DNA of 64,000 bases from Leptospira sanjuanensis (GTDB taxonomy: Bacteria; Spirochaetota; Leptospiria; Leptospirales; Leptospiraceae): assembly GCF_022267375.1 (NCBI RefSeq), contig NZ_JAIZBH010000001.1, positions 2,142,501 through 2,206,500 on the forward strand, in the 5' to 3' direction. Positions 1 to 8,460 of this stretch are shown in pieces. The translations under genes were made by a program, and so were the position numbers. How positions within the stretch are numbered: position 1 is the first letter of the stretch; every line of letters starts with the position of its first letter. The notes beneath the pieces are model-generated. The model made no database searches. It was not told the origin of the DNA and saw only the letters and a program-made list of their open reading frames with translations.

Positions 1-582
1 AAAACGAAGAACGTAGAAGCCGCGAAACTCTTGGTTCGAGCGGGAGCAGACGTCAATTGGGGAGGATATCGCCAAAACGATCCTCAAGGAATAGGACTTT
101 CCATCTATGAATCGCCGCTGCTCAACTCGGTTATAAACCGCAGATACGAGCTTTCCGAATTTTTGATCCAAAAAGGAGCGAATATTCAGATCTTCAACCC
201 GATCACGGGAGAAAATGAATTCGATCTTTGGTTTACGAGCGTTGGAATTCGAAATAAAAAAGACAAAGAGTTTTACCGATTTCTGAAAGAGAAAGGTCTC
301 AAGCAACTGCGGCCTTTCTCTTTAATCGAGATCGCCAAACTACGGTCAGACGAAAATAGCCTATTTACCAAAACATACATTCATATTCCAACGAAACAAG
401 AAATCATTCTCAACGCAAATCCAACCGATCTTCAAAATCCTCTGGAAACAGATCTGATCTATTCGTCGAAGGACCAAAGATACTTTCACAGCTCAGAGTT
501 CGTTCAAAAAGAAACGAAACAAAATCTTTACGAGTTAATCTTACAAAGAAGAATCGCGCGAAAAATTCTCCCTAAATCCTAA
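1..582 (+). CDS. Ankyrin-repeat protein, C-terminal part (5' end outside window)
   Basis: The frame is open from base 1, so the gene begins upstream of the window. The first residues visible, NVEAAKLLVRAGADVN, fit the ankyrin repeat consensus (second helix followed by the GADVN hairpin). A second repeat around YELSEFLIQKGANIQ follows, with the usual spacing enlarged by an insertion. The last 110 or so residues are charged and match no family I recognise. Ankyrin repeats bind proteins, and the partner cannot be predicted. An internal TTG at 31 could be mistaken for the start, but coding sense continues upstream of it. Family is fairly sure; function unknown. Confidence 0.8.
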   Translation, partial: KTKNVEAAKLLVRAGADVNWGGYRQNDPQGIGLSIYESPLLNSVINRRYELSEFLIQKGANIQIFNPITGENEFDLWFTSVGIRNKKDKEFYRFLKEKGLKQLRPFSLIEIAKLRSDENSLFTKTYIHIPTKQEIILNANPTDLQNPLETDLIYSSKDQRYFHSSEFVQKETKQNLYELILQRRIARKILPKS

Positions 583-772
583 TTCGAGAATCGATTTCAG
601 AAAACGATTCACAACTTATAATTAAAAAACCCTAATACACCAAAATCAAAACGTCGGCTTCAAATATTTCTTATCTAAATTTTTTTCTTAGCAAACTTCT
701 TTCCGAATTCGGTTACTGAAATACCGAAAACGAACACTTTCGTTCTCGAAATAAAAAAAGAAGGATAGGACC

Positions 773-1201
773 ATGTTTAAGAAAAGCTATTTATTTGCTC
801 TTTGCATTATAGCTCTCCCTTTTGTTGTTTATGGAAAAGGAAACACAAAATTCGTCGCATCCCTGAAAGACGCCGCTCAGAAAAACGTGAACGCGCGAGG
901 GAGCGTGGACGCGATCTTGGACGATGAAACAAGCAAGCTCAAGATTTCCGGTTCTTATGAATACTTCGGAAGCAACGCGACTGAAATTCTCATTCTCACC
1001 GAAGGAAACGAAACACCTCTTTGCACGTTCAAACCGCCTTACAATGCCACAAACAGCCCTTGGAAAGATTGGGGTTCTTGCGATCTTAACGTGAATCAAA
1101 AGAAGGATCTTAACGCGGGAAAACTCTATATTCTTATCAAATCGATCGACAGAGAAGAAGGACAGGTTCGAGGTTCGATCGTAGCGGAATCTAAAAAATA
1201 A
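773..1201 (+). CDS. Small exported protein of unknown function
   Basis: A 142-residue protein with a clear Sec signal peptide: two lysines, a hydrophobic stretch at about residues 7-20, and a likely cleavage after VYG. The mature part (about 120 residues) is polar and rich in beta-type sequence, with two cysteines (in LCTF and GSCDL) that could form a disulfide. There is no lipobox. A purine-rich ribosome site (AAGGATAGG) lies 5 bases before the ATG, and a strong terminator follows at 1235-1288, so the gene is probably monocistronic. I do not recognise the family. Probably periplasmic or secreted. Confidence 0.75.
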   Translation: MFKKSYLFALCIIALPFVVYGKGNTKFVASLKDAAQKNVNARGSVDAILDDETSKLKISGSYEYFGSNATEILILTEGNETPLCTFKPPYNATNSPWKDWGSCDLNVNQKKDLNAGKLYILIKSIDREEGQVRGSIVAESKK

Positions 1202-1234
1202 AATTCCTTTCAAAGACCCGACGATACCATTTGT

Positions 1235-1288
1235 AATTTCTTAGAAGCGTTTTGAATGCGAGCGCTTCTAAGAAATTCTTTTTTTTTG
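1235..1288 (+). terminator. Rho-independent terminator
   Basis: A perfect 15-bp stem (AATTTCTTAGAAGCG at 1235-1249 pairing with 1263-1277) with a 13-base loop is followed by a run of nine T. It ends the transcript of the exported-protein gene 34 bases upstream. The opposite strand has no T-run, so it probably works only in the + direction. Confidence 0.85.
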
Positions 1289-1295
1289 GAAAAGT

Positions 1296-1796
1296 TTAAG
1301 GAAATACCGTCTTCAGAATTTCGATTTCTTTTTTTAGGTTCGCATCCTTTCCTACGAGAGAAAAGATCGATCGGATCGGAATACTGGAAACCTCCGATGT
1401 TTCGGAAATCGTTATCTTCGTTTTGTTTCCCTCTGCACTGAGTTTATAATCCCAAATCCCTTTCATTCCGAAGCTGCTTTCCTTCATCCGAATCTGAACC
1501 CGAGAATTTTCCGCTCGTTCCAACATTTCGAAATGAATATAACCGCCCATATCCGTTCCTTCCTTCCAGATCGGATATCCTTTCGCGTTTTTTCCCTCGA
1601 ATACGACTTCAGTGACTTCCGGTCTGTATTTCGGAATCGCCTCCAAATTCAAAAGATGTTGATACACTCGATCGACTGGAGCGTTGATCGTTTCGTTGAT
1701 TTCGCCTTCGAACTTCGGATCGGCAAAAACTCCAAGCAGAAAAAATCCGATCACCAACACCGCAAGTCCGGCCAAAATTCTCAATATGAGTTTCAT
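1296..1796 (-). CDS. Membrane-anchored SRPBCC (polyketide cyclase-like) protein
   Basis: A 166-residue protein with an N-terminal hydrophobic segment (about residues 4-25) followed by a START/SRPBCC-type domain. The domain opens with the strand-helix pattern INAPVDRVYQHLLNLEAIPKY, in which VYQHLLN is the typical first helix. Later strands (VQIRMKESSFG, WDYKLSAEGN, TKITISETSE) form the rest of the expected helix-grip fold. Such domains bind hydrophobic ligands; the ligand is unknown. A weak AAGGAA site lies upstream of the ATG. The gene converges on the exported-protein gene and is alone on its strand. Confidence 0.75.
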   Translation of the reverse strand: MKLILRILAGLAVLVIGFFLLGVFADPKFEGEINETINAPVDRVYQHLLNLEAIPKYRPEVTEVVFEGKNAKGYPIWKEGTDMGGYIHFEMLERAENSRVQIRMKESSFGMKGIWDYKLSAEGNKTKITISETSEVSSIPIRSIFSLVGKDANLKKEIEILKTVFP

Positions 1797-2198
1797 CGAT
1801 TTTTAGTTTCCTTTTCGTTTTTAGAATAGAAACGGCAGAAACCTTTCTGTCAAGTGCAACGCATTCAGTTTCGTTGATTCGGTTTCGTTTTTAAAAAAGA
1901 ATTTTGTCGTTCGGTGCGCCAGCGGCCGGAAGGGCGCGAAGCGGTTCCGAACTGCACGTTAGGAGCCATCGACTGCGACGATCGAATCCGCTCGCTCTTA
2001 AATACATTTCGGAACGGAAGCGTAAGCGCACCCCGGACGAGACGCGGCGCCGGAGCTTTTTTCGAAGTATTATATCCTTTGAATTTAATTTTCTCCGGCG
2101 GGCGCCCCAAGCCTATGTCCGCTTTTTATAAATTCGAAGTTTTTGCTTTTCTTTTTTGTCCGAACCTTTCAAGATAGGCCGTTCCAAAGGAGAATCCC
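1797..2198. other. Intergenic region with a GC-rich island
   Basis: A 402-base gap between divergent genes. Bases 1910-2110 are visibly richer in GC than the flanks and carry short open frames on both strands, none with convincing codon use or a ribosome site. An 8-bp inverted repeat (CGCCGGAG at 2048-2055, CTCCGGCG at 2093-2100) encloses an AT-rich loop. This could be a dispersed non-coding repeat or a remnant of mobile DNA. The promoter of the chemotaxis receptor should lie at its right end. Confidence 0.5.
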
Positions 2199-3794
2199 AT
2201 GCAGTCTGCGGCTCATTCCCAAAAATCTTCGATCCACCAGATCTGGAAGGACGGAGCCGTTGTAATCAACCGAATTCGTCTCGGGTTGGTTATCTTATTT
2301 TCACTTACGCTTCTGAGCGTTTCGAAGACCAACCACCCGACGCAGGTGATCGCGCACGTAGTCGGCACGGCTTTGATGGCGGCGTATTGTCTTTTGGAAT
2401 TCGCACTCCATCGCACAGGCAAGATCGGCGTTCGTTTTCAGAAGACGTTAGTTCTCTTGGACGTGAACATTCTTTCCCTGACCTTGATGGCGGATTGTTC
2501 GATCGAACCGACGGTTTCTTCGGGAATTCTCGCCAACATGCTTATCTTTTTTATTTATTTCTACGTGATGATCTACTCCTCCTTTTTGGGTGAAAGAAGA
2601 TTCGTGCTTTTGATCGGAGTTCTTTCCGCGTTAGGAATCATCGCTTCGATTTTCGTCGCTTGGAAGGGCGGGATGGTTTTGACGGAAAACCCCGAACTCG
2701 GAAAAGTTCCCGGTCACATGATCTTTTCGGTTCAGATCGTTAAGGTCACGTTCGTTTTCACGGCGAGTATCATTCTTTCGCAATTGATGAAGCTGTTCGG
2801 CAAATTGACGGACGAAGGCTCGAAACTTTACGAAGATTCTCAAGTTCTTTTGAACAAACTTACGCAGGATCGTCGGACCTTGGAAAAATCCGCGGAAAGT
2901 CTGGAAAATTCGATTCGTAAGTTCGCAGATTTTATCAACCGCACCGGCGAGAAGATGGAATCGCAAGCCGCCGCCATCGAAGAAGTGAACGCGGTCATCG
3001 AAGAACTTTCCGCTTCTTCCTCCAGCACCGCTCATTCGATTGAAACCCAGAATCTCAGTTTGGGCGAACTCGCGGGCAACGCCGCAAAGTTAGACGAAAT
3101 TTTAAAGAACAGCGCGTCCTTGAGCGAGGCTCTCGCGACCTTTGCAAAAGAGAACAAAGAGGATATGGAGAACGTCACGATCGCCGCCGAAAAAACGAAA
3201 TCCTATTTGGTGGACATTACGAATTCCTTCAACCGGGTCGACGAGATCAATCGGATCATGAGCGAGATCGCGGATAAAACGAACTTACTCGCTTTGAACG
3301 CTTCCATCGAAGCCGCAAGGGCAGGGGTTGCGGGTCGAGGTTTTGCCGTCGTCGCAAACGAGGTCAGCAAACTCGCAGAATTCACTTCCGGAAACGCAAA
3401 ATCGATTTCGGATATCGTCAATCAGTCCCGCAAGTTCATCGAAGAGGCGAGGATCGCTTCCACGGAAACCGGGGATATGACCGAAAATCAAAAACTAAAA
3501 ATTTTGGAGACCGCCGACCGGATCGACAAAATGAATCTGTTTTATCTCGAGCAAAAATCCATCATTCAAAAATTCGTATCGGAAGTGAGTCGAATCAAAT
3601 CCACCTCGGAAGAAATCCTTCGAGCCACAAAAGAGCAGATGCTCGGTCAAAGGGAAATGGTTCAGACGATGGGAAATCTCGGTACGGAGATCAACGAGAT
3701 CAACGAGGATTCCGCCAAACTGCAGGAAGAAATCGTGAAGATCAAAACGCAGGCCTCGGACCTTCGCGTTTTGAGCGTTCAGTCCGCGCATTGA
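2199..3794 (+). CDS. Methyl-accepting chemotaxis protein, multi-pass membrane type
   Basis: A 531-residue chemoreceptor. The N-terminal 200 residues are almost entirely hydrophobic, with about six predicted membrane segments and no sizeable periplasmic sensor domain. The cytoplasmic part is a long coiled coil with the diagnostic hairpin tip at residues 356-396 ([21 protein letters not shown], then [11 protein letters not shown]), which contacts CheW and CheA. No obvious HAMP domain links the two. A canonical AAAGGAGAA site lies 6 bases before the ATG. With no external domain it may sense membrane state, energy or a signal within the bilayer (inference). No other chemotaxis gene is nearby. Confidence 0.95.
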   Translation: MQSAAHSQKSSIHQIWKDGAVVINRIRLGLVILFSLTLLSVSKTNHPTQVIAHVVGTALMAAYCLLEFALHRTGKIGVRFQKTLVLLDVNILSLTLMADCSIEPTVSSGILANMLIFFIYFYVMIYSSFLGERRFVLLIGVLSALGIIASIFVAWKGGMVLTENPELGKVPGHMIFSVQIVKVTFVFTASIILSQLMKLFGKLTDEGSKLYEDSQVLLNKLTQDRRTLEKSAESLENSIRKFADFINRTGEKMESQAAAIEEVNAVIEELSASSSSTAHSIETQNLSLGELAGNAAKLDEILKNSASLSEALATFAKENKEDMENVTIAAEKTKSYLVDITNSFNRVDEINRIMSEIADKTNLLALNASIEAARAGVAGRGFAVVANEVSKLAEFTSGNAKSISDIVNQSRKFIEEARIASTETGDMTENQKLKILETADRIDKMNLFYLEQKSIIQKFVSEVSRIKSTSEEILRATKEQMLGQREMVQTMGNLGTEINEINEDSAKLQEEIVKIKTQASDLRVLSVQSAH

Positions 3795-3831
3795 TCTCTG
3801 TTTGAATCCGATTTTTCCGAAGTAGGGGACC

Positions 3832-5007
3832 CTACTTCGTTTGCGGTTTGATCTTTACTTTGGATTCTAAGGTCGGGCTTAGAATCGTATATTGCGCTTT
3901 TACATTGGCGACATTTCCTACCTTATCGCTCACCCGAAAGTCGAAGTTATGTTTTCCGGCTTCCAGTACGAGTCCTTCCGCGTAATTGCGATACTCGCTT
4001 CCGTTTACGCTGAATTGAATCGATCTCATGCCGGAGATAAAGTCCTCGCACTGAATTTGAATTTCGGTTCCGATCGGGAATAATTCTCCGGCGCCGATCG
4101 GCGGACTCACACGACAGATCGGCGGATTGGAATCCAAGATTCCGTAAAAATTTTCTTCGGTACTATTTCCCGCGAGATCCCGAGCCTTCACGTCGATCCC
4201 GAAACTTCCGTCCTCGATCGAATTCGGAATTTGAAACCGGTAGAAATTCTTTTCCTGAGAAATCGGATTGACCGGAAATTTTTTACCGTTCTGAAAAAAG
4301 TAGAATTCCGCATCCGCAACTCCCGAAACGGCGTCTACGATTTCCACCTGAAGAAGTTGATCCCTTCTTGTGACGTAAACCGATTCCAGCTTCCATCCTT
4401 TTCCGATCTCGACTTTGACTTCGGGCTTCTTCGTATCCTGTACGACTTCCATCAACTTGGTCAGTTCTTTGACTCCCGAAGCCGTTTCGGAATAGAATTC
4501 AACGTCGTTCTTTCCTTCCTGAAGTCCGAAGATCGTTCCCTGATACTCTTTCCATTCTCCTTCGTTCACCCGAAAGAAAACCTTCACTCCGTTTCGGCCC
4601 GCACTCGGATTATCCAAAACGATTTTTTCGTTTTGAGTCGGAGAAAGAATGATCGCTTTGTTGTTTTGAGGCGGCGTCTTTCGTTCCAGCTTTACGAACG
4701 GTCGAAGCGAATCGATCGAGATCGCATCCGAAGGTTCTCCTCTGGATTCTTTTCTTCCGATTCCCAAGACGCGGATATATCGTTCATTGCCTTCAGGGAA
4801 GAATCGAATCTGCCTTTCGTTGGTCGTAAGAGTTCTTTGGATCACTCGAAAATCGGAAGTATCCGAAAATTCAATTCGATAAGATTGCGCGGCCGAATCC
4901 GCTTTCCATCGAAGTTCGAGTTCCTTTCTATCTTGCGCTCCGACGGTTCCGATCCAAAGTAAAACGAGGACCGCCGTGATTTTGGCGAGGTTTTCGAACT
5001 TCTTCAT
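3832..5007 (-). CDS. Exported OmpL47-like beta-domain protein
   Basis: A 391-residue protein with a signal peptide (MKKFENLAK, then a hydrophobic core ending ..GTVGAQ). The mature protein is a string of Ig-like or fibronectin-like beta modules. An N-terminal module contains WKADSAAQSYRIEFSD, and repeats carry the signatures KVFFRVNEGEWKEY and IQFSVNGSEYRNY followed by DKVGN, the pattern of the OmpL47-type domain of Leptospira. Its ATG overlaps the stop of the upstream LysM-FecR gene by 4 bases (ATGA), so the two are translationally coupled. A joint role at the cell wall or outer membrane is an inference. Confidence 0.75.
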   Translation of the reverse strand: MKKFENLAKITAVLVLLWIGTVGAQDRKELELRWKADSAAQSYRIEFSDTSDFRVIQRTLTTNERQIRFFPEGNERYIRVLGIGRKESRGEPSDAISIDSLRPFVKLERKTPPQNNKAIILSPTQNEKIVLDNPSAGRNGVKVFFRVNEGEWKEYQGTIFGLQEGKNDVEFYSETASGVKELTKLMEVVQDTKKPEVKVEIGKGWKLESVYVTRRDQLLQVEIVDAVSGVADAEFYFFQNGKKFPVNPISQEKNFYRFQIPNSIEDGSFGIDVKARDLAGNSTEENFYGILDSNPPICRVSPPIGAGELFPIGTEIQIQCEDFISGMRSIQFSVNGSEYRNYAEGLVLEAGKHNFDFRVSDKVGNVANVKAQYTILSPTLESKVKIKPQTK

Positions 5008-5846
5008 TGGTTCTGGAAGTCCTTATCGATTTGAATTTTGCCCGGAATCGGGAACGGTTCCACGGGAGGTTTTCCTTTTTCCACGTAGGTTCCGAATCCC
5101 GCTTTCACATCCACGTCTTTTCCGGAAGCGGCGACATTAACGGTTCCTTCAAAACATCCCACGTCACTTCGTTCTTCACCCTCGTTGTTTACGTAGAATT
5201 TCGTTCCCCGAACACCCACGACCGCAACAGGAGTACTGATGACCAGTTTTTGAACCGTCTTCTTTGCCGTTTTGAAAATTCCGGGTTTCACATCGGCTTG
5301 TAGTTGCCCGTTTTCTAAAAAGATTTCGGGGGCTTCTTTTTTAGAAACGCGGAAGCTCGACTTTTCAAAAATTTTTACTTTGGTTTCGTTTTCCACAAAG
5401 GCTAAGAATGCGCCGGACTTTACTCCGGTTTTCAGACTTTCACCGTCTCTGAGAATTTGATTTTTTGATACGGCGCTCCAAACCGGATTTCCTTCCTTCG
5501 GTTTTTTAGAATATTCCACAACTCCGTGATATAGTTCGAGCGCGGCCATCGGTTGACCTTCGACTTCGACGACCTTTCTCAAGTGAACGGGAACCTTGAG
5601 AACCATTCCTTCCTTAATCAAAGAAGGATTTTGGATCTGATTGTATTTCAGAAATTCTTTCCATTTGCCCGGATCGTTTAGAACTTCTTTGGCGATTTTC
5701 GTAAGCGAATCGTTCTTTTTCACTTTGTATTCTTCGAGCGATTTTTCTTCGGAACCGGGTGAGGGATTTGCGGTTTGTGCCGAAAGGGAGAAGGATAAAA
5801 AACACACCAATACGTACGATATGATTCTCAAAGATAGAAGGGTCAT
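5004..5846 (-). CDS. LysM and FecR-domain exported protein
   Basis: A 280-residue protein. A signal peptide (about residues 1-24, ending FSLSAQ) is followed by a LysM peptidoglycan-binding module at about 38-88 (YKVKKNDSLTKIAKEVL, then NPSLIKEGMVLKVP). A FecR-type beta domain at about 125-255 carries the typical STPVAVVGVRGTKFYV signature. In other bacteria FecR is a membrane anti-sigma regulator, but here there is no transmembrane helix, and the context is an exported envelope protein. It is probably a periplasmic scaffold bound to peptidoglycan. It is the first gene of a two-gene operon with the OmpL47-like protein. Confidence 0.85.
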   Translation of the reverse strand: MTLLSLRIISYVLVCFLSFSLSAQTANPSPGSEEKSLEEYKVKKNDSLTKIAKEVLNDPGKWKEFLKYNQIQNPSLIKEGMVLKVPVHLRKVVEVEGQPMAALELYHGVVEYSKKPKEGNPVWSAVSKNQILRDGESLKTGVKSGAFLAFVENETKVKIFEKSSFRVSKKEAPEIFLENGQLQADVKPGIFKTAKKTVQKLVISTPVAVVGVRGTKFYVNNEGEERSDVGCFEGTVNVAASGKDVDVKAGFGTYVEKGKPPVEPFPIPGKIQIDKDFQNQ

Positions 5847-5981
5847 AGTCCTGAATTCCTATTTTTTTCTGTGTAAAATTATTTCAGAAATTTGTTGATA
5901 AAACAGCAATTTTGAAAATAATCTCTTGAAATTTTAGACGAGAGAATTATTTATTTTCAGTTCATAAGAGAGGGATTTTCC

Positions 5982-6266
5982 GTGATTCAAAGATGGGTTG
6001 AAAGGGCGTTATTTGTTACATTGATTTTAGCGGGAATTCTGGCTCCCGGAAGAGTTTTTTCCCAAGCAAGCGACGCTGCGGCAGCGATTCAAGAAGCTTG
6101 CAACCGTTTGGTGAACGAGGGACTCTATAAGAGCTGTAAGGCGGCCCCCGGTTTTTCGGCGCACCAAGGCTATTACAGCCAATCCGCGCAGGTAAAATGT
6201 GAGTGCATCAACAAAAAGGATAACAACAAAACCATCGTTACCATCACTTTAGGACAGTATTATTAA
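5982..6266 (+). CDS. Small exported cysteine-containing protein
   Basis: A 94-residue protein starting at GTG, with a GAGAGGGA ribosome site upstream. A hydrophobic signal segment (about residues 9-28, ending RVFSQA) leaves a mature peptide of about 65 residues. This peptide has four cysteines (EACNR, KSCKA, VKCECI) that could form two disulfides. It is transcribed away from the LysM-FecR operon and followed by a hairpin terminator. I do not recognise a family. Probably periplasmic or secreted. Confidence 0.6.
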   Translation: MIQRWVERALFVTLILAGILAPGRVFSQASDAAAAIQEACNRLVNEGLYKSCKAAPGFSAHQGYYSQSAQVKCECINKKDNNKTIVTITLGQYY

Positions 6267-6280
6267 GATTCCTTCCTGAA

Positions 6281-6322
6281 CGCGCGCGACGCCGGAATTT
6301 TACCCTCCGGCGCGCTCCTTTT
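6281..6322 (+). terminator. GC-rich hairpin terminator
   Basis: Inverted arms GCCGGA (6291-6296) and TCCGGC (6306-6311) are extended by GCGCG/CGCGC pairing with a two-base bulge and followed by TCCTTTT. It lies 15 bases after the small exported-protein gene. The short T-run makes it moderate rather than strong. Confidence 0.6.
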
Positions 6323-6370
6323 CCGATACGACCCACATCGAAAGCGGTCGCATCGATTTTTATCAAAAGA

Positions 6371-6862
6371 TTATTTGTTAAAATCCTTTTCAAACTTATC
6401 CGAAGCCGCATTCAGCTCGTTAGCCGCTTTTTCAAAGTCCTGATTGATCTTGTTCAAAAGAGTGTCGATTTTTCCTTCGTCGACTTTCGTTCCCGCTTTT
6501 AAACTCGTGCGAAGTTCGATCAGCTGTTTATAATCGTTGCTCACGCTGTTCTTATACGAATCGATCGCTTTGACAGCCGTATTCTTGAAATCGGAATTTC
6601 CTTTAAAATCTCCGATGCCTTTGAGGGTTTCGGAAGCCTTTACAAGTTTCGCTTCCCAAGATTTCCGTACAGTTTCCGCCGCAGAGTAATCTTCTTTTAC
6701 CATCGCATCGTTGAGCGCATCCATATCATCAGTGGAACCGTTCAGGACATCCATGATTTTGTTGTTATAACTGACCGGATCTTGTGAGTTGCAGCCGATC
6801 GTCGCAAAAAGAAAAATGCAGCCAAGTGCCGCAAGAATTCGTGTCGAACTTTGTTTTTTCAT
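6371..6862 (-). CDS. Lipoprotein of unknown function, helical
   Basis: A 163-residue lipoprotein. The signal peptide ends in a spirochaetal lipobox (FATIGC), so Cys23 or a neighbour would be lipidated. The mature part is highly charged and predicted mostly alpha-helical (YSAAETVRKSWEAKLVKASE, then repeated Lys/Asp-rich helices), without cysteines or catalytic motifs. This helical-bundle style is common among Leptospira surface lipoproteins. Neighbours give no functional hint. Lipoprotein assignment is confident; role unknown. Confidence 0.8.
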   Translation of the reverse strand: MKKQSSTRILAALGCIFLFATIGCNSQDPVSYNNKIMDVLNGSTDDMDALNDAMVKEDYSAAETVRKSWEAKLVKASETLKGIGDFKGNSDFKNTAVKAIDSYKNSVSNDYKQLIELRTSLKAGTKVDEGKIDTLLNKINQDFEKAANELNAASDKFEKDFNK

Positions 6863-7486
6863 ACGCGCAAAATTCGATGGAAAGGAAGAATTGCAATTTC
6901 ATTTTGTTGAAGCGCCAATGAGCGTATTTTAAAAATTATAAATAAAAATTGTTTCTTACGAAGGAGGAATAAAGTTTTCGAGAGCCGAAAGTTTTCTGGT
7001 CACCGAGTTATCAGTTGGAATTGTTCGTTCGGTGTGGGAGCGTTTTGCAGAAGTTCATGAGTGAGTCTTCGAGTCTTTTTATATTCTTTGGAAATGTAGG
7101 ATCTCATACAAAATCATTCGAGAAAGACCTCACGAATCTTTTGAATATCAAAGCACAACTACAACGAATCGAGTGTAACCCATGTCTCCGGTTTAGAGTG
7201 TTACCGATGTGTATGGGTACGTTTAAACCAGCTCTTTTATAATGCGACATAATATGTATTATCGGAAGTAAAGGGTGCTGAATAGGTTATATGTGGTGCC
7301 TTCAACTCAAGTAAGGATCCGCTTGTTGTGGTAGCTTGGAAATACCCATTGATTCATCACATTTAATGAAGATTCACTTTAATAATCCAAGCGAGCCTCT
7401 ATTGCTAAGAACAATCAGTATTCCAATATTTGATTAATGTATATCTGAAATAGAAATATGGAATTTTTTAAGCGAAAGGAGAAAAG
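6863..7486. other. AT-rich intergenic region, no convincing gene
   Basis: A gap of 624 bases whose base composition shifts towards AT, like the leucine-rich repeat gene that follows. It holds a degenerate copy of the TGTGGGAACTCATAC repeat (7095-7109, 13 of 15 matching), a dif-like sequence at 7242-7269, and an isolated AAGGAGG-like motif near 6960 that no start codon uses. A 75-codon frame at 7015-7242 has no ribosome site or recognisable family and is not annotated. Confidence 0.45.
7242..7269. other. Possible dif-like (Xer recombination) sequence
   Basis: The layout is an 11-base arm ATGCGACATAA, a 6-base spacer TATGTA and an 11-base arm TTATCGGAAGT. The inner halves CATAA and TTAT fit the XerC/XerD core of bacterial dif sites, but the outer bases fit poorly. 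The core is also a simple inverted repeat (ATAAT-ATGT-ATTAT). It sits at the edge of the AT-rich leucine-rich repeat island. Weak. Confidence 0.25.
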
Positions 7487-8152
<666 letters not shown>

Positions 8153-8460
8153 ATGGATTACTGAATTAATATATTAAGGTAGTTTTGAAAAGTATATTTC
8201 TAATGAATGACTATTTTTCAATTCAGGTTATCAGCCTTCTAATTTGGAGTTAAAATTATTTCTCAAGTTTCAGAAGTTCTTGAAGAGCATTTCGAATCAT
8301 GCTTCTGGATGAAAAGAATTCGTATCTTTGTCAATCGAAAAGCGCCCCTTTCACTCATTCGTCGATAGAATGTGATCTTTTATAAGAACAATATAAGGGA
8401 AATCTTGTAGAAAAGTAACGGCAATCGCTAAGATCAATTTAAAAAAATGGAAAGAATACA
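8153..8460. promoter_or_regulatory. Divergent promoter region, LRR gene / GH5 gene
   Basis: These 308 AT-rich bases separate two divergent genes and must contain both promoters. A purine-rich site (GGAAAGAA) lies just before the GH5 start codon. I see no clear operator, and no -35/-10 pair that I would assign with confidence. Confidence 0.4.

Noticed and set aside
3818..3839. 10-bp inverted repeat CGAAGTAGGG / CCCTACTTCG at the junction of two convergent genes
   Set aside because: Loop of only two bases and no proper T-run on either strand, so I would not call it a terminator.
4231..4962. 243-codon antisense frame opposite the OmpL47-like gene
   Set aside because: Composition typical of an antisense shadow; the coding strand has a signal peptide and domain repeats.
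7015..7242. Open frame of 75 codons in the AT-rich gap
   Set aside because: No ribosome site, no recognisable family, uneven codon use, and it runs through a degenerate repeat copy. The nearby AAGGAGG has no start codon at the right distance.
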